A DNA stretch of 64,000 bases from Gigaspora rosea (taxonomy: Eukaryota; Glomeromycota; Glomeromycetes; Diversisporales; Gigasporaceae): assembly GCA_003550325.1 (NCBI GenBank), contig QKWP01000783.1:20974-84973 (forward strand), read 5' to 3'. Made by a program: the position numbers and the translations under genes. Position 1 is the stretch's first letter; each line of letters begins with the position of its first letter. This document shows, one piece after another, positions 45,864-56,959 of the stretch. Below the pieces are notes generated by a model that saw only the letters and a list, made by a program, of their open reading frames with translations, was not told where the DNA came from and ran no database searches.

Positions 45864-47745
45864 TCAACAGTTTTGTTCTTGGCTCAATACTTGTTTCAAT
45901 ATATCGCATCGTTTTTCCAAGACAGAAAGGAATTCTTCAACTTGCTTTCGAGACATCTTTCCGATCAGTGCTTTAAAACGAGAATCGTCAAAATCGCATT
46001 GTTGGGGGATGCAAGGAGTCGCAGTGTAAGTTTGTTGAAGTGGTGGATTCACCACAACCGGAGAAGGTATAAGTTGTGAATGAGGAATCATTAAAGGGAT
46101 AATGGAACGATGATTTGGTAAGAGAGTCTGGATAGTGGTAAGTGAGTGTTGATGAGAAGTTGGGCTTTGTGGGTTGGAATCACAAGAAACCTCCGATCCC
46201 GAGCTATCAAAAGTTCCGTTAGGGTTACCATTAGCGGCACCCCAATCTCTACGACGACGTTGAATCTTAGACTTTCGCATAGCAACTGGGCGATCTCTGT
46301 TATGTAATTTAGCGTACAAACCACACGCATTGCAAATAGGTTGACCTTTTTCATTTTTTCTCCATAATGGAGTTTGAGTCTGAGCACAATTAACACAACG
46401 AATAGGTAAATCATTATTAGGAGTTACAACAGTGACGACAGATTGTTGTTGTTGCTGTTGCTGTTGTTGTTGTTGTTGTTGTTGTTGTTGCTGTTGAGAT
46501 GTCTGTTGAGAAACTTGTAGCGGTTGTTGAGAAGACAAAGATTCTGAAGAGATACTGGTAATCGTATTTTTTCGTGAAGAGGGGAGAGTATAAGGAGCAT
46601 TATTATTACTTGGCTTGTTTCTGACATGTAATGGTCTATGAGTGTTATACTGCTTATAATACAATCCACAAGCATTACATAGTGAATGCATTCTATCAGG
46701 TGTACGACGCCAAAGCGGAGTTTTATTCACACCACAATTAAAACATTCAACATTACGTGGTGGTTTTGTGCTCGTATGTTTTTTAATAGATTTTGTTTTG
46801 GGGGCGGTTTGAAGTGGATTGACAACTTCAGGCGAGATGCCTAAGTTAGTTGTTGAGACTGGCTGATGAGGAGAAGATGGAGCGGTAGAAAATGGACTAG
46901 TATGGGATGAAGTAGTCTCTACGGGAGAATTTTCTGAGTCGTGTCGTGAAGTATCGCCTTCATTTTTTAAGGTAAAAATAATAATAATAAATAATAATAA
47001 ATTAAAAGTCGATGTCATGTTTTTTTAAATATATAAAAATATATTCACCACTTGATAAAACTTGTGTCATTTGAACATCATTATTTTCTTCGATTGGTTC
47101 AATTTTAACAAAACTTTCCATCGGCATATCTTGCATAGATTTTCTACGAGATTGAATTTGTTGATGTATGGAAGACAAAGCCAAAGAGCTGGCTTCAGCC
47201 AGAGCGGCAAAGTCTTGTTCACTAAAGAAATCCAAAGGGGAATTCAAAGTTCCCTCCAAAATGATATTGTCGTTAAAAGAATTGCTTAACATTTCAGAAT
47301 TATTATTTTCTCCAAGATTGCTGTTTACTGGGGAGTCTAAAGCAGAGGGAGAAACTTTCTCTTCCGTTGGACTACTCAGCATTACATCGTTAGATTCGAA
47401 GAGAGATTCGCCCATCATGAAAGATCCAAGCGGAGATCGAAGTTGCTGCATCGCAGGAGTTGCCAAAGAATCATTCCCTGTATTTGTATCCAACCATTGA
47501 AGTGTTAATTTTTGATCCGACATTTCATCATTCGAATTATGAAGAGACGATGACATTATTTCGTTATCGGTCATTGGAAGGACGATAGATGGATGAGCAA
47601 TCAATTGGTATTGTATAACCTTTTCGTTCGATGGCGCAGGAATAGCGTAGGCGTAAGAGAGATTCGGTGCGTAAAAAAAAGCGCTATCGATATTCATTAA
47701 AATATGATTTGGAGCCATTATTGAATTTTTGATGATGTTGTACAA
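45864..47745 (-). CDS. GATA-type zinc-finger transcription factor, two exons (about 596 aa)
   Basis: Nuclear DNA-binding regulator. Exon 1 runs 47745-47049 and exon 2 runs 46957-45864; the 91-bp intron is described separately. The start is either MYNIIKNSI at 47745 or the in-frame MAPNHILMN at 47718. The N-terminal half is Ser/Asn/Asp-rich with FFSEQDFAALAEA and KSMQDMPMESFVKIEP patches, probably for activation or protein contacts. Two GATA fingers follow: CFNCGVNKTPLWRR...LCNAC, with an 18-residue loop, and CVNCAQTQTPLWRK...ICNAC, with the usual 17, followed by the basic tail MRKSKIQRRRRDW. A polyglutamine run of about 18 lies between the fingers (plus-strand GTT/CTG repeats, 46441-46495). 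The C-terminus (residues after DDSRFKALIGKMSRKQVEEF) looks helical. Two-finger fungal GATA factors control nitrogen, iron or light responses; which one applies here cannot be told. Confidence 0.9.
46958..47048 (-). other. Intron of the GATA gene (91 bp)
   Basis: The minus-strand donor GTGAAT follows ...LSSG, and the acceptor AAG lies just before GCGATACTTCAC (DTSRHDS). Splicing joins the two open frames in phase (G + GC makes Gly). Without it, exon 1 would run into a stop after EYIFIYLKKHDIDF. The AT-rich interior matches short fungal introns. The acceptor is weak, so a neighbouring site is possible. Confidence 0.75.
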
Positions 47746-48323
47746 AAAAAGAAAAGGAAATTAGGATGCTTATAATCGACTATTTGGAAATTTTGTTTTG
47801 TGGCTATGCGATACTAATATAAAAAAAAAAAAAAATTTATCTATTGCTCTTTTTTCTTTTTTTAAAAAAAAAAAAAAAAATTGCAGCTAATTGAAACACA
47901 AAAATTTTTATGTATGAGTTGTTGTGATAACAAAAAAAAAAAAAAAAAAAAAAAAATCAAATAAATAAATCTGTAAATAAATAGGTATAAATATATATAT
48001 ATTAAAATCGAAAATGTTCAGTCAACGTCAGTTCCAACATGTTCGCCGTTGTGCATATAAAAGTAGTTCATTTTGTAATAATTAATTAATTAAAAAGACA
48101 AATGAAACTATCCTAGAAAGCTCTGAAAGCTAACAAGAAAGTACAAAATTGCATAAGATAATGCAAGCTTAAAAGTGCTACGCGGAAGAAAAAATATGTA
48201 TATTTTTATGTTTGGGAAAAACTAACGTTTTGATAAAGTAGCACTTTATAAGTAATGTACTGACGCACAAAATAATGAAGTTCAAGAGCTTGTCCTTTGA
48301 ACAAAGAAAAGAACAATATTCGC

Positions 48324-48363
<40 letters not shown>

Positions 48364-49202
48364 GAGATATATCTTTTTTTTTGGAGTTCAGTTTTCTCCA
48401 CTTACTCTTTTGTAAAGCCGAATTTTTTTTTTTCCTGGCTGGGCTCTGAAATGGCGGATATATAGCCAAAAAATTTTTGAATTGAACACATACGTAGCTA
48501 TTTATATGCTACTGTACCTTAAACAAAAAAAAAAGCTTGCACTCGTGCGCACTGAGTACAGGTTTATGGTTTGTCAAATGGCTTAGTTAAGTCCATTAAG
48601 TCCATTAGCTCCCATATTTGATGCAGAAAATAATCGGTTGCTATTAGCCAATCACGATGTGACATCTGAATTAGGATTCTTGTGTGATAACATACTGTAA
48701 TTTTTCCATGCCGGGGATATATTTATTTTTTTTAAAATAGCACATTTGCACATGCTGCATACATAAAATCTTCTAAATTCTACCGACATGTCGGACGGAC
48801 AATTCATTTTAGGCACAAGTCATATTGACATAAATACATTTAACTGTGTAGATTTGGGTCGGAAAAGGTCGGAAATGCGTATTATTCGTTAACATTAACG
48901 TTAACATGCATTGCTAAATAATGTGAAATCCTTGGAATATTTATAGATATGATTTCCAGGTTTTAATGGTTTTCATTTGGTGATGCTCATATATCAAATA
49001 ACAAAATTTTTAAAATACGGCCAATTGGATAAATTGCCAATCACTTCTTCTGAGGTAAGCTGTAAAATGATCAAATAAAAAAGAATTACCTAATCATAAT
49101 TGCTACATCAACATGAACGTGGATTGAAAAGAGCGATGGACAAAACAAAGTATGAAAAGAATTTTATCAAAAAAATTAAAAAGAAGAGAAAAACAAACAA
49201 AA

Positions 49203-49234
<32 letters not shown>

Positions 49235-50539
49235 NCCTTTGATACATAATAATAAGATCACTTTCATACTTGACCTGACACAATGGCGAGGATTTACTAC
49301 ACAACATGTCATTAATATAATTCAATGTTAAGCCCGCCGTCGTGCAAATCATGCAATACGATTTTTTTGATATACCCTTTACGGGCAAGATTTACCCTGT
49401 CAAAGCTCATCATATAATTGCCCCCATTGAATCTAAGAGACTTCAACAAAAATGTGAAAAATAATGATTTTATTCATCAAATTTGTTTATAAAATTTTGT
49501 TATACCTCAAATACGTACGATACTGCGAGATAAGATTGCGAAATTACGAAGGCTATTTTTTTTTTTTTTAAAAAAAAACTTTTTCATTCGCTTCTTTAAT
49601 TATTAGTATGTGACCGTTTCTTTCCGTGTTGCACTACATAAATGGTACAAAACAATAAGATGTTTATTTAAATATTAAGCTATACTATTTAAAAATTTTT
49701 TTTCTACGTAGTACAATATTATACTGTAACACTTGTACATTTGGATATTAATAATATAGTGATAAGTTTAATGATTTGCTAAGCATTTGTACATAATATT
49801 TAAACATGCTCGTGAATAACTTGGGATTACCCAAAGTAATCCAGTTTGAAGAAAGTAACAACAGGTTTTTTCGGATAATACGCGCAACGCTATATTAAAG
49901 TCGGCAAAGAAAGAACGCGGAAAGCGGTTAAACTTTTACAATCTTTGATGTCCCCATTTCTCCCCACATTTCACTTATAAATAATTCTTAATTTTGAAAC
50001 TAAGAGGTCTCCTATAACGTTTTCGTTGCTGATACTGGTCTATTTATGTGAAAATAATCTCTTATCTACGTCTTTTAAATGAGTTGCATTTTGTGCCGAA
50101 TTTACAAGGTTATGCTGTGAGGAGGTTCTATGATTTTAATTATGCATTATGTAACTTTAATCCTGTTGATATTCTGTATATTATTTACCGTTATTTTTTG
50201 TTTGCATTTTTTTTTTTAAGTTCTAGACATTAATTACGTATATTCCCTTCATGCGTACATTACACATACTTGTCTTTATTGAACATTGTTATATTCTTCA
50301 AAATTCGCCGCTAAGATTAAATAATGTCGATAAAATTATTGGTGTGATCTATTTCACAAATCGTCAAATTATTTGTGCACAAAACGCCTTTATGCTAAAA
50401 TGAACTTCAAAAATTTTTAATAAGAAAAAAAAAAAAAAAAAAAAAAAAAATTTTTAAATTTATTCAAAAATTAAAATTTTAAATTCTGTTTTAGAAAAAT
50501 AAAAAAAAAAGAGAAATTAATAGTTACCAAAAATTTTTA

Positions 50540-50574
<35 letters not shown>

Positions 50575-51010
50575 TTTTGCACCACCTTCCTTCTCAGTAC
50601 ATTTGTCACTGTCACAATCGGCAACCACTAAATGGGTCTGATCTGTATATTTATACTAACGCAATGGAATTGGCGTTGGGAATCCGAATTCAATGAACCC
50701 TGGAACGCGTTTGTCACATTCCATGAATTAATTACGGTATGTACCGTATATGTTTATTATTTGTGGTCGATCGAAAAACATGTCGCTTAAACATCTCTAA
50801 ACAGGTTATTATTACACAAAATTTTTTGTGAATATTAGTTTTGCCTTTGTTGAAGTTTTTTTGTGATAAAATTTTAAATATACTAGACAGTAAGCAGAAA
50901 AGGGAATTGATAAAGAAAATTCACGTTGATGTGTCGCAATTTCTAAGAAGCGGATTCTAAAATTAGGTAGATTGTAAAGAATTTTGGGGTAAAAATGTTT
51001 CACCAAAATT
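47746..51010. other. GATA upstream region with long A/T homopolymers
   Basis: Mostly unique sequence without a convincing ORF; translated pieces are lysine or phenylalanine runs from the homopolymers. Features seen: TATAAATA-type motifs near 47985 and 49975, a T35 tract (48327-48361), an A31 tract ending in the only other N of the window (49235), A26 and A29 tracts (50425-50450, 50542-50570), and the palindrome ACGGTATGTACCGT (50736-50749). The first part probably includes the GATA promoter and 5' UTR. Confidence 0.4.
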
Positions 51011-51955
51011 GTAAAATTTAGTTATTAATGGATAAACCGCAGGCACTATTTGAATTGTTTTACTGTGAATAGTTGTACGAATTTTTGCGTAATATCAAAT
51101 CACGAGTTTTTTTGCTTGCTAAATTAGTTACAAAATTAAAATCCAACTTGTATATGCGTTATTAATTCTAGCTTTTTTTTTTTGTTATATATATACTGTA
51201 TATCAGATGTATAAAATCAATATATATATATATATACAGTTACTGTATATTTTAATTTAACCATATTTAATACATAATACAGTAATATACAAAATAAGTC
51301 TTTAATAAACTATATATATTTACTATACAGTATATACAGTGTATATTTATTATTTTACTATTTCTTAATCTGTAGATTTTTTAAACAAAATTTACTATTT
51401 TTTAAAATTTAAAATATTTAAATAAAATTATTGTATATTATAGTAGCATTTTATTCTATATTAAAAATAAAAAAGTTTAAATTGTTTATAAACTAAAATA
51501 GAAAAAATTATTTACTAATTTTTAATAAACTTTTATATATTATAGTTTATAGTTCATATAAAAGATAGTAATTTTTATTTTTGTATTTTTAGAAATTATT
51601 TATAAAAAAATTTTATAATTTGGTGTATATATGCTATAGCCAATATTTAAAATTCAAAAAAATTTTACTTGTACAAATTAATAATTTTATTATAAAAATT
51701 TATATACATAGAATTGTTTTTTCTTGTATATTAAAAATTTATATATACTATATATATGTTCAAGCCAATTTTAAACCTTGGCATATTTCATAAAATTTGG
51801 TATAATATAAAATCAAACCAACTAAAATAGATTAGTTAAAATAAGAATAAAATAAAAATAATACAAAAATAAAAAAAAACGGTAATTATAAAATGCACCT
51901 ATGGTGTTGAATACCATAAATAAATTAGATTTGCAAATTCATGTAACAAAAACAA
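51011..51955. other. AT-rich DNA with TATATACAGTATA motifs
   Basis: Repeated TATATACTGTATAT-like palindromes at 51185-51350, otherwise low complexity. No gene. Confidence 0.4.
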
Positions 51956-52175
51956 AAAATAAGTTTTTATAAAACAAAATAAATTTTTATTACCTTAGGG
52001 TTAGGGTGAAACCTGAGATAGGGCAGGAAGCATAGTTTATACCAAAATTTAGCAAGGAATTTTTTTTATTAGAGCCCCAAAGGCGGTTTTATAAGCAAAA
52101 TTTTAAATTATGAATGTTTTTTTTAAAAAATAAACAAAAAAAAACAAAATTTTATGTTACACCTGATTTTAAATT
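51956..52175. repeat. Repeat shared with 21470-21670, inverted, with TTAGGGTTAGGG
   Basis: Read in reverse it gives GGTGTAAC, GCTCTAATAAAAAAAATTCC, TTGCTAAATTTTG, then CACCCTAACCCTAAGG, in the same order as in the TIR element at 21424-21716. The ends of this copy were not resolved. Confidence 0.6.
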
Positions 52176-52914
52176 TTGATTGACTATTCTAATAGTTTTG
52201 TATAACATGATGTTCAACACTATAGGTGCATTATAGTAAATAAAAAAAATTATACTATAATTTTTTGAAAATAAGTACTCTTTTTTGCTATAAAATTGCT
52301 TATTTTCAAGTAAAATTTTAACTAACAATTTGAATATTTTATTTAATTACTTATTTCTATTATATAAGGAGTATTTATTTTGGGTTATTTGATATAGATA
52401 TGTTTATTTTTATACTTATTTTTAGAAAAATATAATAATAAAATTTTATAAGAAATTTTTTTAGAAAAAGTATAAAAAATAATTTCGTAAGCAAAATTAT
52501 TTTTTAATTTGCTTTTTAATCGATTTTTTTAATTTTTTTTCTCTTTGGCAAGTCTCGCTATAGTTTTATTTGAAATTTTAAACTAACAATTACAATTAGT
52601 TGATAGATTTTCACAAAGAATAAACCTAACTTCATCTGGCTGCTTCTAAATAAGTGCCCAAATTTGATATACCATACTAGTAATCTGAGTTACCAGAAGT
52701 CATGTCAGACTTTTGAAGAAAAGAAAAAAAAAAAAAAGAGAAAAAGGGAGGTAGCAACAATAAATGAAGAGAAAGAGAGAAACAAAAAGAAAAAAATAAA
52801 GAAAAGAAAAAACAAAATTTAATAAAAGTACATAAAACTCTATGGGAATATAACTGATAGTCACTTTAACTTGAAAAAGTCTCTGCTATATCTAAATTTA
52901 CTTATTATATATCG

Positions 52915-54122
52915 GGGATGATGCTGAAATCGGATAATGCTGAAATCCACGTGATCTATGAGTGATCTACGTATCATCGGATCTTTTACAATTTCTGAAA
53001 AATCGTGTAAACAATCGATCTACCTACGTAATCAAAACAATCTGAACGCTATAACCGGCCGGTATGCCTATATGCATTCTTGATACTATATACAGAAGAC
53101 CTTCTAACTGTATCAAAAAGGCGACCCTAACCCTAACCCTAACCATAACCACGAAGCAAAAAGCATCTATTAAAACCACTAACAAAAAAAATTTAGCAGT
53201 TAGTTAGTTAAATCTAGTATAGTTCGTAGTTAGGGTTAGGGTTGGGTTAGGTCGCCTTTTTGATACAGTTAGAAGGTCTTCTGTATATAGATATCAAGAA
53301 TGCAATTTATGCAACATATCCCTTAGTTTGTACTACTTCGCAGGCAAATTTGCCTGTAAAGTTACTATAAATATATCTCTGATCTATTTTTTTAATCATT
53401 TAAAATATTTAAATAAAATTTGGTATTATAATATTTAATAACAAGGATTATATTTTTGAATTATTTAAATTTATATTATAAGACAAAAAGTTTATGTTGC
53501 TTATAAGCTAAAAATATTAAATTTTAAAGACCAAAAAAATATTTTACAATATTTTGGCGAATTCTTTAAATATTGGTTTTAAAAATATAGTTCTAATACA
53601 ATATTGTAGTTTATATAAAGGATGACAACTTTCGTTATTTGACTTTATATGATTTACTTGTAAAAATTAAGACTTGTTTTAGAAGTGAAAATTTTTTTTA
53701 TAGACGGGAACATATAAAATGTGAGAAAACCTAAAGAAAAATTCTATAGTAAAAGTTCCAAAACAAAAACTTTAAACTTTTATTACACCAAAGTTTTTTA
53801 ATAATTTTAAAAAAAATTTATAATAAAGTTGATAAAACAGAACTAATATTATAATTTTTACTTAGAAAGTATATAGCTAAAATTAATATTTAAGGTTTTA
53901 TTTAAAAAATTTAAAATTTTAAAATTTTCGCAGGCAAATATGCCTGCGTAACAAAGCAAGGGATAGGCATTAACCCGACCGCTACATTCGATTGTTTTGA
54001 TTACGTAGTGCAGTAGTGTAGATCGATTGTTTACACGATTTTCAGAAATTTTAGGAAATCCGTTGCATACGAAGATCACGTGGATTTCAGCATCATCTGA
54101 TTTCAGCATCATCCCCGACATT
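52915..54122. mobile_element. TIR element with inverted telomere-like repeats at its centre
   Basis: Arms of about 200 bp: CGGGGATGATGCTGAAATC from 52915 is mirrored by GATTTCAGCATCATCCCCG ending near 54118. Shared inner blocks include CGTGTAAACAATCGATCTAC, CTACGTAATCAAAACAATC and CAGAAGACCTTCTAACTGTA. Nearest the centre, CCCTAACCCTAACCCTAACC (53111-53130) faces TTAGGGTTAGGGTTGGGTTAGG (53233-53254), about 100 bp apart. The right arm is split by another insertion (about 53338-53950). Confidence 0.75.
53338..53950. mobile_element. Insertion with GCAGGCAAATTTGCCTG ends
   Basis: Both ends carry the near-palindrome TTCGCAGGCAAATNTGCCTG (53339-53358 and 53929-53948). The sequence between them separates two parts of the right arm of the 52915-54122 element. 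AT-rich, no ORF. Confidence 0.55.
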
Positions 54123-54838
54123 ATATATGTAAGGAAAAACTAATACTAGCTAAAAACCCTATCTAAAATGCAGAGAAATATATATAATGAACTATAGCTA
54201 GAAAAAAAAAGAACCTTTTAGAAAGGAATTTCGGTTTAATAAATTCTCCAAAATATTATACATGTTATTCAATGTTTATTTTAATATAACCAAAATCCAC
54301 TCATGATTTGATACCAATATAGTAGTCACATTCCCAATTTGAAAGAAGTAAATATTGCTGATCTTTTAAAGAGGATAAACCAAAATGCCCACTTTGTTGA
54401 AATTTTGAAAGAGCCAAAAGACAAGGAAAGTACCAAAGAAACCAATTTGTTTTCATAGGTTTAAAACCATATAAGTTTTGTAGTTTATAGAATAACATAT
54501 TAACAATATAACTTAAACCAAGGTTTAAATTATATTAACAAATACTTTCAACTATATAGTAGCTAACTACATTCAATAGTTCTTAAGCTTTATACCAGGA
54601 AGCCAAGGCTAAGAAAGTCTTTTTTATTTCTTTTTTAAAGTTTTGTAAGTAATTTTATACATTAACTATAAGTTTTTTTACAGGTCAGTGTTTGGAAAAA
54701 TTGGTCCAAGTGATCATCAGAAAGAGTTTTAATCTATTTTTTTAATTATTTAAAATAAATCTGATATAATAATATAGAAAAATAAAAATTATATTTTGTA
54801 TTATTTGTGTTTATATTATTTTTTAATTTGTAAACTTT

Positions 54839-54910
54839 AGGGAGGTGCCAGAAATCAGCTGATTTCTTAAAAGGTCTCTGGCCTAGTCAGGTTATTATAT
54901 ATTCTTTATT
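54839..54910. repeat. Possible diverged left end of the Harbinger-like MITE
   Basis: GGGAGGTGCCAGAAATCAGC with TGATTTCTT, preceded by TTA, resembles the start of the MITE at 32981. The GGCCTAGTCAGGTTATTATA part is also similar. No right end was found. Confidence 0.35.
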
Positions 54911-55089
54911 TTGATTGGCTAATACAACATATTATTTATATAATATATAATATATATTTAAAAATATTATATAACATTTATCATTATATGCTATTAAAAA
55001 TTCAATAATTTAAGAACTACATGCACTCTCTCCAGTACATGTAAGTTTGAAGTAGAGTAAACTCGACTCTTCAAAATACATGTATACAA

Positions 55090-56935
55090 AAAAGCAAACA
55101 AGAACAAAGGAATAAGACCAAACGGGGCTAGTCCCCTTAAGAACAAGAAAAGAAATTATAGTGAGTTTGACGATGCTATTTTTCCTGAGGAAATGGCGCC
55201 AAAAAACATAAAGTTAAAAAAGTAAAAAATAACAACAACAACAAAAAAATAAACAAAGAGAATAGGTCAACGATAATACAAAAGAAAACACAAATGCTTT
55301 CATAGCCAACAACAATTAAAAATGATACTAAGGTCTTTTTGGAGATGAAACCAACAATACTCCTTCACAAGATAGCCAAGAATTGTCTTGGCACGACAAA
55401 GTAGAACAGGAAGCTAGCGCACTTAAAAACATCACAAATACCAAACTTTCACTACAGGATAACAAAATGCTCCAGAAACTAAACAACCCATCCAAAGTCT
55501 CTCAACAACTACATCCAGTATAGAAGTAGTCACGGACTTGGCCCTAGAACAAAAGAAATTATAGAAGAAGGTGCACTTTCGGATAGTAACATGGGTCTTG
55601 AACCTACTTCAGGACAAACTATAGCTGAACACAAACAAAAAAAAGGAAAGGAACCACTCCCAGTCAAAAAATGAACGTCCTTGCTCCCAAAGCTAAAGAA
55701 AAGGCAATCAACCTACTCTACTTTTTCACCAAGACAAAACATCAGAACTAATAACAACAACGCTTTAATAATTGATATACAAGGGATGTTGGGTTCCTTT
55801 AATGAAATTATGGACTCTATGTTTAACCAGGTAAAATTCGACGTTAGTGCTGCCAAACAACACTTTACTAAAAGGGTTCGTACATACTTGGAGATTACCT
55901 TTATTAACGAAGATAAATGAAAGCAATATGCTACTGAAGGCATTAACATATTCAACAAGACCTACTATGAATACATCCCAACAGACAGAAAAAAATTCTT
56001 CCTACCGGTTAGGTGCCAAAATGTACTCTTGGGCAATAAAAATGAGGTTTCAGAGGCTCTTCTTGAAGTCTTCGAAAACTTTGGAAAGATTGCTACCATT
56101 AAACCTCTCATGATTGAAGGTACACCCTACCTAATGAACCAATGGATCGTAATTTTTGAAACAACCGATGATCCTGAGCTTGAAAGGCACTTACTACGAT
56201 TTACACATGTTTGGGAAAATAAAGTTTCAACAGAATGGAAATCTGCTCAAAAGTCTGTTATTTCTGTGACCAGGAAGGCCACATAAAGAAGGACTGTATC
56301 CAGTTTAAGGCATCTATTGAATCTAGACAAAATGCTCATTTGTATAAGGCCACATGGCATAAGAATGATAACTCAGAAAAGGAAGACAACAGGGAACACT
56401 TGACAACCTCCTTGCAGAAGGAAGATACTACAAGTCCAAGTTCCTTATTAGAAGATGAGGTAACAATGGAAGAAGTGACAGAAATTAACCCAGTCAGTTC
56501 TTTACCAGAAAAGGAAATGACAGAACAGGTACTCATACATACAAAACAGGGAAATAAGTCAAGTGACTATGGAAGACACAATAATATCCAATGAGAATGA
56601 AGGGAGCACATATCTTTCAGAACAAATTCTTCTAAAGAGCATTGATGATCTAGTTCAAATTAGTAAACCAACATGTGACGAACTTGCCAGTGCATATACA
56701 GATCATCATACTCTATAGCACTTCCAGATATTCTGATGAAATCTCTGACGAAAGCCATAGAGATCACTGCTTCACCCAAAGCTAACGATTCTATTTTATC
56801 ACAGTTTCCTACAAACGCCCGACTTCTACTAAAAAGTTAAATAATAGCACTATTGAACAGAATCTCCTGCGAAAACCCTTCTATGGCAATCAAAGGTGAT
56901 GTGTACCCCGAATTATATCTGACTCTACCTTTTAC
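55090..56935 (+). pseudogene. LINE-4 ORF1 (RRM-like, zinc knuckle), broken
   Basis: Pieces in successive frames: MLPKLKKRQSTYSTFSPRQN...DVSAAKQHFTKR (55681-55910), then a TGA. Next is LLEVFENFGKIATIKPLMIE...QWIVIFETTDD (56050-56180), and a 1-nt shift precedes the knuckle KVCYFCDQEGHIKKDC (56253-56300). The acidic C-terminal part runs to 56594, with further stops before the basic tail near 56900. Confidence 0.82.
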
Positions 56936-56959
56936 GTATTCATATCTGTAAAATAAAAG

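Noticed and set aside
45864..47018. Second GATA exon as a separate gene starting MTSTFNLLLF
   Set aside because: That start lies in the intron; splicing GTGAAT...AAG fuses the frames in phase.
48206..48469. Lysine-rich ORF on the minus strand
   Set aside because: Created by the T35 homopolymer; no start context or family.
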